The notes: a model not told the origin generated them from the sequence alone. DNA of 64,000 bases from Nostoc indistinguendum CM1-VF10 (GCA_019359215.1 JAHHHS010000002.1:1-64000); one strand, 5' to 3'; shown: positions 18,310 through 28,260, counted from the stretch's first letter. Numbers and translations: made by a program.

Positions 18310-21177
18310 CTAATAATCCTGTTCTACACCACCTACGACTGGTCTAATTTCAGAAAATGGATCAGTGCCACCACCCCAGTTAAAATCACTAATTCGGATG
18401 CTGAAACCGCCTAACTCCAGCACCGGATTGTAACGCAAGGTGATCCCATAGGTGCGACGGCTATATTCTAAAATGTAGTCCGTGCTAGTTTCTCTACCAG
18501 TATCCAAGTTAACAGATGTTTGAAAGCCTAAGCGAAAAGGCCCGTAGATTTGCTGTGATATCCCAGCACTCAACACTTTGTTATCAACGGAGCGATCAAA
18601 CAAAAAGGGTGATAATCCGTTGTTTAAACCTTGAGAGTAACTAATATTAAAGGCGGTATAGTCGAAAAAAGGCCGAGAAAAATGACCAATTTGACCTTGT
18701 AAGCCAATTGTAGCAGTTAGGGTACTTTGGTTATCACCATTGGTGTAATAACTGCTAGTGCCTGTAAGTCTAGCGATCGCCTGCAAGTAAGGAACTACAG
18801 GATTGGCTGTGTATCTTAACCCCTCAGTGGCAGTGGGTGGTAATGGTGTTCCCTGCCACAGTAATATCCCTTTACTGAGTTCAGCACTGCCTTGTAAACG
18901 ACCTAGTGAAATGCGATCGTTTTCCCGCACCGGCTCTAGTAAGTCTTGGCGATCAGTGTTGGCATTGATATATCGAGCGCTTGCTTGATAGGTGAGGTTG
19001 ATGCCACTATTGCCCAAAGGAATCACCGGAGAGGTAACAATACCGCCAAGACTGCTCTGGACGGTTTGAAAGCCAAGGGTACCATTGTAAAAGCGATTGC
19101 GGTAGCTATATTCCAGATCCAAAATGTGGGGAAGGGAAGTCCCTAATATCTGGCGCAATCCTAACCTCGCCCGCAAATTCTCTTCTACTTTGTTCAAGTC
19201 AAAACTAGTTAACTCTCCAGTCCCCTCAACTACTGCTCGTGGACTCAAAACAGAATTTATCCTTGTTTTCGCAGCAAACAGTGCGCCTAAGTCACCCGGG
19301 CCTTCTTGCACAGCTCTCTGTATTAGCAACTGGGGCGTGATTGTCCAGCGTGTTTGCTCTGTATCGATCACTGGAAAGCCACGCTCAATATACAAACCAC
19401 CCCGATCTTCTCCATCATAGCCGGGGGAAACTATTGCAGGTGTAACGTCCCGTTCCCGGCGGTCAATAGTCCGTTCATTTACCGGAATTGGCAAGGAGAC
19501 TGTTTGATCCAATACCAAACGCTGCCCCTGTGTCCTGATGCGGTCTACCAAGGGTGTCTCGCGTGTCAGAGTTACTGTATCGGCGCGTAACTCTAATTCT
19601 GGGGGCGAAAAAGGATCATTGGTGATGCGGACATCTCTTGCTTGCCAGCCTTGCGGATAAAAGTCAATGTTTTCAGCTTCAAACCTGAGCCGATTGACTG
19701 CACCCCCTGCTTTTGGTGGCGGGATGTTGGCAGCATCTGCCTGACCACCAATTGTCACATCAATTCCTCCAGGGCTACTCACACTGGAAACGGGCTGATT
19801 GGCTCTAATGCGATCGCTGGGCGGACGTCTTGGAACTCCACCAGCAGTTATACCCGTGGGTGAGAAAGCAAAATCTGTTTGGGCTGAGGGTACGTAAATT
19901 TCTCCTCTACCATTTAGCAGTTCCCCGCTATCTTGAACAAAGTTATAGGTAAAGCGTTGTCCGCGCAGTACCTGATCGCCCCGTGTTAAAGTTACGTTAC
20001 CTTCTCCCGCAGCAATCAAATTGTCTAAATTGACTTGCAGGCGATCGGCATCGACCACCGCCCCATCAAACCGCACAACTACATTGCCAACAGCTGTAAT
20101 AATTCGGCGTTGCTCGTCATACTCTTGCCGGTCTGAAGTGACTTCTACAATTCTCGGCTGGACTGGCGGCGTGCTAGTGGGCGCTTGCGGTTGATTAGTG
20201 GTGTCTACCTCTGGTGTAGGCGTTGGTGCTTGAGTTGGTTGTTGAACTTGGGACTGGAATTCTACAGTGATGGGTGCTGAGAGTTGGTTTGTTGGGTTAC
20301 GAGACTTGAATTTTATAAAATTTTGTACTGATTGAGAATTCGATGCAAGATCAGCAGCAGATACAGAGATATTATCTGTTCCTGAAGATTGTGGTGCAGT
20401 AATATCACTTTGCTGTTTTCGCTGGGTTAATTTCTCAGCTAAAATTCCCGCCTTTGATTCGACTAACTTGTTACTATTTGCGACACTTGGGACAATTTGA
20501 AGAGGACGCAAAGATTGAGCGAATTGGGGACTTGGGGAAACTCTATAGCTAAAGCTACCATCCAAAAAGGTTGGTTTTTCTCCACTAGAGTTTGAATTCG
20601 GCAATCGCTCTTTGAGTTTTTGAGAAGGTTCACGTTTTGCGGCTACAGAGGAAGCCTCTGCTCCAACTTTTCTTGGCAACGCAGTAGCTTCTCGTTCCGT
20701 CTCCCGTTTGCGTAACGCTGCTCTTAGAAGAATTTCTGAGCGCTGAACGCCGACGTTCGCACTTGTCTTTGTCTCTTCTTTATCTTGGCGATTAGAGGTT
20801 TTAACCTCCTGCGTAGGATAACCAACAATCAGCGATTTTCCCAAAAGTGCAGCATTTCCAGAGCCAATTATGGGCGAAACTTTTGGCGGATGAGGTACGG
20901 AGGGGATTTCGGCACCTACCAAGTCATCCTGAGTTGAGTTGTTCAAACTTCGCAATGGCGGATCACTCTTGGTGTCATCCGCAATTGCCGACTGAGGCAA
21001 ATCCTTGGGCTGCTCGGATTTGTCTATCTTTTCCTGCATTCCAGTCTCTGCAACTGAAAGAAACTTTGGATAACTAGCAGATGAGGCGTGATTTACAGGT
21101 TGTAAAGATTCGAGGATAGGAGGCGGATCGGGCGGCAGAACTGGATGAAGCATATTTGAGCATAATCGGGCTAACAA
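18310..21177 (-). CDS. DUF3769-type LptD/OstA-like outer-membrane protein
   Basis: A 955-aa protein. Residues 1-330 are Pro/Ser/Gln/Thr-rich and low in complexity (PTQAPTPTPEV, TSTPPVQP). Around 345-425 there is an OstA/LptA-like beta segment (RIITAVGNVVVRFDGAVVDA, LTRGDQVLRGQRFTYNF). The remainder, about 520-955, is rich in alternating strands and aromatic ends (GINLTYQASARY, FRLGFQTSVNLDTGRE), as in the LptD beta-barrel. It probably acts in lipopolysaccharide delivery or outer-membrane assembly. No cleavable signal peptide is obvious at the chosen start (MLARLCSNMLHP), so the real start or export route is uncertain. It is separated by about 170 bp from psbI upstream. Confidence 0.78.
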   Translation of the reverse strand: MLARLCSNMLHPVLPPDPPPILESLQPVNHASSASYPKFLSVAETGMQEKIDKSEQPKDLPQSAIADDTKSDPPLRSLNNSTQDDLVGAEIPSVPHPPKVSPIIGSGNAALLGKSLIVGYPTQEVKTSNRQDKEETKTSANVGVQRSEILLRAALRKRETEREATALPRKVGAEASSVAAKREPSQKLKERLPNSNSSGEKPTFLDGSFSYRVSPSPQFAQSLRPLQIVPSVANSNKLVESKAGILAEKLTQRKQQSDITAPQSSGTDNISVSAADLASNSQSVQNFIKFKSRNPTNQLSAPITVEFQSQVQQPTQAPTPTPEVDTTNQPQAPTSTPPVQPRIVEVTSDRQEYDEQRRIITAVGNVVVRFDGAVVDADRLQVNLDNLIAAGEGNVTLTRGDQVLRGQRFTYNFVQDSGELLNGRGEIYVPSAQTDFAFSPTGITAGGVPRRPPSDRIRANQPVSSVSSPGGIDVTIGGQADAANIPPPKAGGAVNRLRFEAENIDFYPQGWQARDVRITNDPFSPPELELRADTVTLTRETPLVDRIRTQGQRLVLDQTVSLPIPVNERTIDRRERDVTPAIVSPGYDGEDRGGLYIERGFPVIDTEQTRWTITPQLLIQRAVQEGPGDLGALFAAKTRINSVLSPRAVVEGTGELTSFDLNKVEENLRARLGLRQILGTSLPHILDLEYSYRNRFYNGTLGFQTVQSSLGGIVTSPVIPLGNSGINLTYQASARYINANTDRQDLLEPVRENDRISLGRLQGSAELSKGILLWQGTPLPPTATEGLRYTANPVVPYLQAIARLTGTSSYYTNGDNQSTLTATIGLQGQIGHFSRPFFDYTAFNISYSQGLNNGLSPFLFDRSVDNKVLSAGISQQIYGPFRLGFQTSVNLDTGRETSTDYILEYSRRTYGITLRYNPVLELGGFSIRISDFNWGGGTDPFSEIRPVVGGVEQDY

Positions 21178-21349
21178 ACAGCCAAATGACGGACGGAAGA
21201 ATGAATATACATTTTGCCTTCCGACTGTCGCCTTCTGCTACCGGTAGCAAGCCACTTGGAGGAGGAAACTTACTAGGCGAGAGTTTAGTAAGTTTCCGTG
21301 GCATTTAGTATCTTCCGCCTTCTAATGTCGCGGATGATTTATCGCCCTT

Positions 21350-21466
21350 TTACTCTAAGTCCCGACGGCCGGGGTTACGAGCTGGATCGTTTGACAAAAA
21401 TCCGAAGACAAAGATAGTTACGAAGAAGGCAACAACAATATAAACAGCGATTTTTAAAGTCACCAT
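21350..21466 (-). CDS. psbI: Photosystem II reaction center protein I
   Basis: A 38-aa single-helix protein too short for standard ORF lists. It starts [19 protein letters not shown] and ends in the hallmark tail [14 protein letters not shown]. PsbI is a small thylakoid subunit next to D1 and CP43, involved in PSII assembly and stability. A good ribosome site (GGAGAT) lies 7 nt before the ATG. It stands between the LptD-like gene and the acyltransferase, all on the - strand, and psbA is 17 kb away. On the - strand TAATAT near 21555 may be a -10 element. Identification is firm because sequence and length both match. Confidence 0.97.
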   Translation of the reverse strand: MVTLKIAVYIVVAFFVTIFVFGFLSNDPARNPGRRDLE

Positions 21467-21664
21467 AGAAATATCTCCAAGGGGTAAGACAAAGAAAGCT
21501 TTTCTTTCAGGATCTGCCATGCAGAAAAGATAGCTCCTTTATATTACCCAAATCTCGTCCCTTTTTGAGAGGACTCTGGAGACTGGGGTTACTCTTGTGA
21601 CGCTAACTGACGGCAAAGGTTTCCCAAAAAGGTAACAGGGGAGATATTTACTATGCCCCATGCC

Positions 21665-22366
21665 CTATTTCTCAACTTGAAGTTTTGCGAGGTCTTTACC
21701 AATTCGGTTTTTGATTACTCGTGCAGGTATGCCTACAGCAACTGAGAAAGAAGGAATATCTCTATTGACAACTGCTCCCGCACCAATAACACTGCCTTTG
21801 CCAATAGTAACGCCATCTAATACTGTTACTCCATGCCCTAGCCAACAGTCATCCTCAATCACAATTCCCTTACGAGTAACACCTTGGTATTTAATCGGCT
21901 TCATCGGATCGTCAAAATTATGATTATTAGCATATATCCCTGAATGGGCAGCTATTAAGCAGTGTTTACCAATTTTAATGTCTCCTGGCCCCTCAATACA
22001 CACATTGGGAGCAATAAAGGTGTCTTCATCAATATGTATACACGTATTGTCCAAAGATCCTATATCAACGTTACGCTCAATAGCAACTCTATTTCCTAGA
22101 TGAATTCTATTATTTTTGTGTCCTCTAGCATCCATCCGCACACCCTTGAAAATATATACTCCGCTGCCTATCTCAATACAGCAACTACCGTTAAATTCAA
22201 CACCATTTTGAATATAGACTGGGCTACCTATCTGGGCAAAAATACTACGATATCCCAAATTACGCAACTTTGGCCCCAGAATAAGGGTAGGAATATCACC
22301 TAACATAGTAGTTACTAAAAGTTCTTGCACGCGCTGCAATTTTGAAAAATATTGCTTGTTATGCAT
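21665..22366 (-). CDS. Left-handed beta-helix acyltransferase
   Basis: A 233-aa transferase of the hexapeptide-repeat family (LpxA/CysE/maltose acetyltransferase fold). Repeats such as IEIGSGVYIFKGV, IHLGNRVAIERNVDIG and IVIEDDCWLGHGVTVLDGV run from about residue 50 to 220. The catalytic histidine is in IAAHSGIYANNHNFDDP and the C-terminal cap is AVGIPARVIKNR. It probably O- or N-acetylates a sugar of a polysaccharide or small molecule. ATG 22366 is preferred over the TTG 18 nt upstream because of the better start codon and purine-rich AAGAGA about 11 nt before it. No operon partner is visible. Confidence 0.85.
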   Translation of the reverse strand: MHNKQYFSKLQRVQELLVTTMLGDIPTLILGPKLRNLGYRSIFAQIGSPVYIQNGVEFNGSCCIEIGSGVYIFKGVRMDARGHKNNRIHLGNRVAIERNVDIGSLDNTCIHIDEDTFIAPNVCIEGPGDIKIGKHCLIAAHSGIYANNHNFDDPMKPIKYQGVTRKGIVIEDDCWLGHGVTVLDGVTIGKGSVIGAGAVVNRDIPSFSVAVGIPARVIKNRIGKDLAKLQVEK

Positions 22367-23749
22367 AGCTACATATCTCTTCAATTAATTGTTGTTGACA
22401 GGATTGATGTGTTGTGTTTTTATCCTAAGCTTATGCAAATACCAGCAAGCTTTGTAATTATTAACACATAACTTGAAGTGGCACTATTACCGAAATTTAA
22501 CCATATTTTTAGATGGTTTTCCAAATGTTGAAAAACCAGAGCCTAGCTTTGACTATGTGAGAAATTCTTTAATTTAGGTACGATAGAATTACTCAGTTGA
22601 TATGCACAATTGCGTTAGGTTCCTAAAAGCTTTTGTACCAGTCATAGCACGCAACAATTTTGCTTCTTTTCACCAGATCAATTAACAAAACAATCTCAGT
22701 GCATTGCAGGGTTAAACCCCAGACTATTAAATTGTCTCATGGTAAAATTTGCTGGTTTAGATAGACTACTGTTTTGGTTATCGGCAAATTTGCAAAGCTT
22801 GTTACGTAAATAGGTATAAAATTGTTTACTTTGAGGCTAATTTATCTCAAACGGTTTTAGCCTTTTGAAACAATTCAGTTCCACAACATATTTTGCAACA
22901 AAAAATACATTTAACTAGACTATATGCAAAGAGCAGATAAAATTTATGCCTAGCATAAAAATGTAATTATTGTTAAATTTTTATGGGTTTTATTGCCCAA
23001 ATAAAATCTAATTAGGGTGGATTATCTCCCACATCAGCCATCACATTGAAGTTAACCATCGGTGCAAACAAGTAAGCGCTTCCCCGACTGCTATGACGGC
23101 TTTCTTGCAACGAATTTCTAGAGTATGCTGCTCCAATCATGTTGCACACGGATGATTTACAGACTAACCAATTCATGTTTATGATTACATAAATTGCTTT
23201 TAATAACAATTGTTTTTAACGATAACACATTTTATTTTAAGTGGGACACTATTATTAAATAAGTTGATTTTCAAGTTAATTGTTGATGACAATAATGAAA
23301 ATTAGTTAACTTTTTTACTAGAGCGGTGCCTATAACGGGCAAAGCCTGCGCTACTCTGAAATAATTTTATACACTTAAATAAAATTGTTGAAAACGGTAA
23401 GTTTAAAAATCCTTTAAGCGGTTAATTGCTATTTATGTCTACATTTCTACGGTTGCTTGTTGAAGTAATGTTATCATTAGGTGTTCAACTCAGAATGATA
23501 TCTACTATACTTATGACGCTCTCTTCGTTAAAAAGCTAAAAATTTTCCTCTTCCCCATTACTTATATCTAAAAATGTATAAATCACCCATTCGGGTGAGC
23601 CAAGCGGGTGATGCGTGCTTGGCACTACTCATTATAAATTTTATTGAAAGAAGACTAAAAAGTAACTTAGTTTCCAGGAGAAGTCCAGAAAATAATATCA
23701 AATGCCTACATTAAGGTATCGGTTTTAACTCACATACTTGGTTCTAATT
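22367..23749. other. Long non-coding stretch
   Basis: About 1.4 kb of AT-rich DNA between the acyltransferase and a small gene. The - strand ORF at 23012-23209 (65 codons) has no recognisable family, and the short + strand ORF at 23435-23539 (34 codons, hydrophobic) is also unsupported. A fragment of the TACGC/GACATCGC-type interspersed repeat lies near 23331-23360, and a two-hairpin element at 23583-23623. The length leaves room for a small RNA. Confidence 0.45.
23583..23623. other. Compact two-hairpin element with alternative pairing
   Basis: TCACCC (23583-23588) can pair with GGGTGA at 23593-23598, giving a tight ATTC-loop hairpin. It can equally pair with an identical GGGTGA at 23606-23611, which lies in the loop of the next hairpin, GCCAAGC (23599-23605) / GCTTGGC (23617-23623). 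The element is 127 nt before the start of the small gene at 23750 on the + strand. On the - strand the first hairpin is followed by a T-rich run, so an RNA end on that strand is also possible. It does not match a riboswitch class I recognise. Confidence 0.4.
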
Positions 23750-24073
23750 ATGGCTTTAATTAAAGAAATTGTCCAAGAAGCTCTAACTACCGGCTATCTG
23801 AGTGTTGTAGCCGAAGATCAACTGCGATCGCAACTTCAAAGTAATTATGATTCAGAAGACCTAGATGCCTGGATCATTTTACAGCGATCTATTGTGGCGG
23901 GTGATGTCAAACAAGAATCACGCCGAAAAAAAGCTTCCCCCTCTCCTAAAGCCAAGGACACTTCATCTAGTATCAAACTTGCTTATCAAATGGCAGCGGA
24001 GATTGCTTATGCAGCAGCTGTAGCTTTGTCAATGACAAAAAATACCAAAGATCAGCCTTCACTAGGCGCATAA
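23750..24073 (+). CDS. Small cyanobacterial hypothetical protein
   Basis: A 107-aa protein of unknown function. An N-terminal helical part (ALIKEIVQEALTTGYLSVVAEDQLRSQL) is followed by a basic, Ser/Pro/Lys-rich linker (about residues 62-75) and a hydrophobic Ala-rich helix (YQMAAEIAYAAAVALSM) that is amphipathic rather than clearly transmembrane. ATG 23750 is taken as the start; an in-frame TTG at 23738 is less likely. It is flanked by long non-coding DNA and an inverted repeat just downstream. Confidence 0.6.
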   Translation: MALIKEIVQEALTTGYLSVVAEDQLRSQLQSNYDSEDLDAWIILQRSIVAGDVKQESRRKKASPSPKAKDTSSSIKLAYQMAAEIAYAAAVALSMTKNTKDQPSLGA

Positions 24074-24119
24074 AATAACACCGTCGCAAGTTATTTCCCT
24101 GCATTAGCACCAAAAATTT

Positions 24120-24186
24120 ATACCAAGTAGTTAGCATAGGCGTAGCTCGCAGCAGGCATCGCTTTTCTTAGTTAACTGCTTGGTAT
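24120..24186. repeat. Inverted repeat carrying a nested short interspersed repeat
   Basis: ATACCAAGTAGTTA and TAACTGCTTGGTAT form a 14-bp stem with one G-T type mismatch. Inside the loop lies a GGCGTAGCTCGCAGCAGGCATCGC unit of the Nostoc short-repeat type. The right arm runs into TATTTTTAC, so the element may also end transcription of the gene at 23750. Confidence 0.6.
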
Positions 24187-24210
24187 TATTTTTACATGAT
24201 TTTATTTAGG

Positions 24211-24281
24211 CGATGTCTACGACTACGAGACGTTGTGCGTAGCTTGCTTCCCCATAGGGATAAGCTATCGGCGTCGCATCA
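24211..24281. repeat. Short interspersed repeat (GCGATGTCTACGA type)
   Basis: GCGATGTCTACGACTACGAG and GCGTCGCATC flank a central GTGCGTAGCTTGCTTCCC. The same words recur at about 34333-34372, 38128-38160, 50346-50392, 56653-56692 and 62699-62740, always outside genes. Confidence 0.55.
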
Positions 24282-24721
24282 CCTTAAGCTAACCTTAACC
24301 GAAGAATTATAGTAAGTCCTACCTCTCGTACTGCCTCTATGCTAGGGCACTTTTATTAAAAAATAATTAAATTATTAACTGTTCCTTGATGCAGTTATGA
24401 GGAATTTTCCCCCTCAGCCAAGACCTCATAATTGATCCCCGCAATGAATTCTAAAATAAATATAAATTATTTGTTCAAAACTATAATTTTTTTAAGTGAT
24501 ACATGGCACTAAATGATTAAATTTTAATATACCAAGTATATGGCTGAGGCTAAGGCATAGAATTAGAAACACCTTGGTGTAAACTTTAGCAACGAGGTTA
24601 AAAATAATTCTCAATGCTTAACAAAGTCATCGCTTTGTCACAAATTACTGTATAAAGAATTGGCAACATTGGTAAAGAGAGTAAACAATAACCATAGTTA
24701 AACTTGGAGTTTTGCCAACTT

Positions 24722-27286
24722 ATGCAGCCAATTCGCACATTTAACGTATCCCCTTCACTACCGCCGCGACTCGAACCACTACGGCGGCTGGCATATAACT
24801 TGCACTGGGATTGGAACGTTGAAACTAAAGATTTATTTCGTCGCTTAGACTCTGACCTCTGGGAGTCTAGCCATCATAACCCGGTGTTAATGTTAGGAAC
24901 AATCTCTCAATCGCGGCTTCTGGAAGTTGTCGAAGATGAAGGCTTCCTAGCACAAATGGATCGATCTGACCGTCAATTAGACGATTATTTGCAAGAGCGG
25001 ACTTGGTATCAGAAACAACGAGAGCAGAAACCAAAAGAATGCTACGCCTATTTTTCGGCGGAATTTGGACTTGTAGATTGTTTGCCCGTCTATTCTGGGG
25101 GCTTGGGTGTTCTGGCGGGGGATCATCTCAAATCTGCTAGTGACTTGGGGCTACCGCTTGTGGGTGTAGGTTTGCTGTATCAGCAAGGCTACTTTGCCCA
25201 GTATCTCAATGCTGATGGCTGGCAGCAAGAACGCTACTTGCTCAACGATTTCTACAATATGCCCTTGCATCTAGAGCGCAATCCCGATGGTTCAGAACTG
25301 CGGATTGCGGTAGATTATCCAGGGCGCAAGGTGTATGCCAGAGTTTGGCGTGTACAGGTAGGAATGGTTCCCCTGTATCTTATGGATACCAATATTGAAC
25401 CCAACAACACTTACGACCAAGACATCACAGATCAGCTGTACGGTGGCGACATCGATATGCGTATCCACCAGGAAATTATGCTGGGGATCGGTGGTGTGCA
25501 AATGCTTAAAGCCTTGGGGCTGAAAGTCACAGCTTATCACATGAATGAAGGTCACGCCGCCTTCTCTGCTCTAGAACGCATCCGTTTGCTGATTCAGGAG
25601 GAAGGACTGAATTATCCCCAAGCTAAACAGGTAGTGGCTTCCAGTAATATATTTACTACCCACACACCAGTACCGGCAGGAATTGACTTGTTCGCTCCCG
25701 AAAAAATGCTGTATTACCTGGGGTACTATGCAGAGATATTTGGGTTGCCCAAAGAGCAATTTTTAGGACTTGGGCGCGAGAATACAGGCGATTTATCGGG
25801 GCCTTTCAGTATGGCGGTGCTGGCGCTGAAAATGGCAACATTTTCTAACGGTGTAGCACAACTGCATGGTGTGGTGTCGCGGCAAATGTTCCAGGGCTTG
25901 TGGCAGAAAGTGCCAGTAGAGGAAGTACCAATCGCTGCAATTACCAACGGTGTCCATGCTCGGAGTTGTGTTGCGAAATCAACTCAAGAGTTGTATGATC
26001 GCTACCTCGGGCCAAATTGGTCATCAGCACCACCAGAAAGCCCATTGTGGGAGCGAATGGACGCTATACCCGATGAAGAGTTATGGCGCAATCACGAACG
26101 CTGCCGCTTAGACATGATTTTGTATGTGCGAGAGCATTTGGTCAAGCATTTGACCGATCGCGGCGCTTCCGTGTCCGAAATTGTCCAAGCCCAAGAAGTT
26201 TTAGATCCCTACGCTTTCACTATTGGTTTTGCCCGTCGGTTTGCCACCTACAAACGCGCTACCCTCTGGATGCGTGATCTGGAAAGGATTAAGCGGCTTT
26301 TGCTGGCTAACAAAGACCGGAAAGTGCAATTCGTGATTGCTGGTAAGGCACATCCCAAGGATATCCCCGGTAAAGAACTTATCCGCGAGATCAATCATTT
26401 TATCCGCGAACAACATTTAGAAAAACAGGTAGTATTTGTTCCCAATTACGACATTCACATATCTCGGTTGATGGTTGCGGGTTGCGATATCTGGTTAAAC
26501 ACACCACGTCGCCCACGGGAAGCCTCTGGTACCAGTGGGATGAAAGCAGCCATGAATGGATTGCCGAATTTAAGTGTACTAGATGGCTGGTGGGATGAAG
26601 CTGATTACGTCCGCACAGGTTGGGCGATTGGACATGGAGAGAATTACGACGATCCTAACTATCAAGATGAAGTAGAAGCAAATGCTCTCTACGAATTGTT
26701 AGAGAAGGAAGTTGTACCGCTATTTTATGAACATCGGGATAGTGATGGCTTACCCCGTCCGTGGGTTGCCAAAATGAAGGATGCAATTCGGTTGAATTGT
26801 CCATTCTTTAATACAGCGCGGATGGTAGGAGAATATGCACAAAGGGCTTATTTCCCAGCCAGCGATCGCTATCATACCCTGACTGTTGATAACTATGCCC
26901 CAGCTAAAGAATTAGCTGCTTGGAAAGAAAAACTAAGCGAACACTGGTTCAACATCAGAATCAAAGATGTTGACGTATCGGCAGCTTCAGATATTGAGGT
27001 TAACCAAACCGTTGCCGTCAAAGCCAAGGTTGACTTGGCAACTTTGACCAATGATGATGTGCAGGTGGAGTTATATCAAGGTGCGATCGATGCCAATGGT
27101 GATATTGTCAACGCTGTGCCAGTGGTGATGGATTATCAAGGTGAAGATGGACAGCAATTGAGCATTTACACGGGTAATATCACCTATACTGCTTCTGGTT
27201 TACAAGGTTTGTCTTTGCGTGTATTGCCAAAAAATCCACACCTGGCTAATCCCTATGAACCAAGGTTGATTGCTTGGGCAGAGTAA
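24722..27286 (+). CDS. glgP: Alpha-glucan (glycogen) phosphorylase
   Basis: An 854-aa GT35 phosphorylase, which releases glucose-1-phosphate from glycogen with inorganic phosphate. It is of the short bacterial type with the N-terminal DUF3417 region (RRLAYNLHWDWNVETKDLFRRL). Key motifs: SAEFGLVDCLPVYSGGLGVLAGDHLK, HMNEGHAAF, TNGVHARSC, FARRFATYKRATL and the PLP lysine in EASGTSGMKAAMNG (about residue 607). ATG 24722 is chosen over an in-frame TTG at 24704; GGAG lies 12 nt upstream. A terminator follows. About 650 bp upstream hold no gene, only repeats. It is expected to supply carbon at night or to heterocysts. Confidence 0.93.
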   Translation: MQPIRTFNVSPSLPPRLEPLRRLAYNLHWDWNVETKDLFRRLDSDLWESSHHNPVLMLGTISQSRLLEVVEDEGFLAQMDRSDRQLDDYLQERTWYQKQREQKPKECYAYFSAEFGLVDCLPVYSGGLGVLAGDHLKSASDLGLPLVGVGLLYQQGYFAQYLNADGWQQERYLLNDFYNMPLHLERNPDGSELRIAVDYPGRKVYARVWRVQVGMVPLYLMDTNIEPNNTYDQDITDQLYGGDIDMRIHQEIMLGIGGVQMLKALGLKVTAYHMNEGHAAFSALERIRLLIQEEGLNYPQAKQVVASSNIFTTHTPVPAGIDLFAPEKMLYYLGYYAEIFGLPKEQFLGLGRENTGDLSGPFSMAVLALKMATFSNGVAQLHGVVSRQMFQGLWQKVPVEEVPIAAITNGVHARSCVAKSTQELYDRYLGPNWSSAPPESPLWERMDAIPDEELWRNHERCRLDMILYVREHLVKHLTDRGASVSEIVQAQEVLDPYAFTIGFARRFATYKRATLWMRDLERIKRLLLANKDRKVQFVIAGKAHPKDIPGKELIREINHFIREQHLEKQVVFVPNYDIHISRLMVAGCDIWLNTPRRPREASGTSGMKAAMNGLPNLSVLDGWWDEADYVRTGWAIGHGENYDDPNYQDEVEANALYELLEKEVVPLFYEHRDSDGLPRPWVAKMKDAIRLNCPFFNTARMVGEYAQRAYFPASDRYHTLTVDNYAPAKELAAWKEKLSEHWFNIRIKDVDVSAASDIEVNQTVAVKAKVDLATLTNDDVQVELYQGAIDANGDIVNAVPVVMDYQGEDGQQLSIYTGNITYTASGLQGLSLRVLPKNPHLANPYEPRLIAWAE

Positions 27287-27318
27287 GAGTGCTGAGTAGT
27301 TATTGAATACTCAAGATT

Positions 27319-27355
27319 AGGCGTTGCTGATTTAAGTTTAGCAACGCCTTTTATT
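27319..27355 (+). terminator. Rho-independent terminator of glgP
   Basis: The stem AGGCGTTGCT / AGCAACGCCT (27319-27328 and 27340-27349) is followed by TTTATT. It starts about 32 nt after the glgP stop. Confidence 0.8.
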
Positions 27356-27383
27356 GTGCAATGCAGTTACGCCCCGAAAATAA

Positions 27384-28109
27384 TTATATTCTTTGGGGGA
27401 TGATAATATAGCCAGTGGTGCGATCGCCTAATACTAAATTACGTTCTTCTCCCCAATACCACCAATAAGCTGCAACATAGGCGCAAATTAAGCTATCTAG
27501 TTTATCTTCGGTTGCTTTGAGGGCTGCGCCTGTGGTGGGAATTTCAAGAAGGAACAAACCGCACAGACGCAGAGGAGGAGAGAAGGAGGGGAGGATATCG
27601 AGAAGATAATTTTGGAGTTTAATTAGTTCTAGACGGCGTTCACAGAGGCGTCCTTTTTTGTATTTGAGGATGCGTTCTAAGTTGAATAGGTTAACGATTG
27701 CTGGGTGGGGAAAGACTTCTATTTGATATCGGCTAAGTTTTTGCGGTTCAATGGTGGGTGCGTGTGCAAAACCGCGTGATTCTAATTCTAAGCCAAAGTT
27801 GATGGTGCGATCGGCGAAGGGTAGGTTTTGATTAGCTGGATAGCATCCTGCATGATATTTGCCAAAGTACTTGTGGCTGAGTTTATCGGGGAGGCGGCTT
27901 CCGGTGGCGTTGGGTATGAGGGTAGGTGCATCTACGGCGATGATGGCTGGTTCGTCTGGTTGTACAATTTGATCAATCCAGGTGAGGATGTCTGCAATGG
28001 CTTCTTTACGGTCTAGATCAAGTAGTTGAAGTTGTTCATCTATCCATTCTAAACAGCATAGTCCACTTGGTTGAGATTTCCAGCCTAAATCAATGCCAAT
28101 AAATTTCAT
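27384..28109 (-). CDS. DUF429 family protein
   Basis: A 241-aa protein of a family with an RNase H-like/actin-type fold and unknown role. The start MKFIGIDLGW and the block AIIAVDAPTLIPNATGSR carry the conserved acidic residues, followed by RLPDKL, YHAGCYPAN, QIEVFPHPAIV and the C-terminal EDKLDSLICAYVAAYW. A proline/arginine-rich stretch (SPPLRLCG, about 186-193) is encoded by a repeat that looks inserted. It converges with glgP, from which it is separated by a terminator, and diverges from the glycosyltransferase gene to its right. Confidence 0.82.
   Translation of the reverse strand: MKFIGIDLGWKSQPSGLCCLEWIDEQLQLLDLDRKEAIADILTWIDQIVQPDEPAIIAVDAPTLIPNATGSRLPDKLSHKYFGKYHAGCYPANQNLPFADRTINFGLELESRGFAHAPTIEPQKLSRYQIEVFPHPAIVNLFNLERILKYKKGRLCERRLELIKLQNYLLDILPSFSPPLRLCGLFLLEIPTTGAALKATEDKLDSLICAYVAAYWWYWGEERNLVLGDRTTGYIIIPQRI
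27553..27596. repeat. Purine-rich repeat within the DUF429 gene
   Basis: The + strand reads AACCGCACAGACGCAGAGGA followed by GAGAGAAGGAGGGGAGG. This is the common cyanobacterial GCAGAGGCGCAGAG-type repeat, here lying in frame on the coding (-) strand. Confidence 0.6.
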
Positions 28110-28260
28110 GATTATAACACGAATTTGCGATTATTTTCGCATTTTGCGGCAACGATTTACCTAAATTTACTTGCTAAAAATCGTGAAAAATAATCTTATA
28201 ATCTTAAACAGCTTGTCTTAATTTATTTTACTTGGCAATAAATTAATCAAGATTATTCTA

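Noticed and set aside
23012..23209. 65-codon - strand ORF (C-terminus ending NFNVMADVGDNPP)
   Set aside because: No family, no clear ribosome site, in a long non-coding stretch. It may be a remnant but support is too weak to list as a gene.
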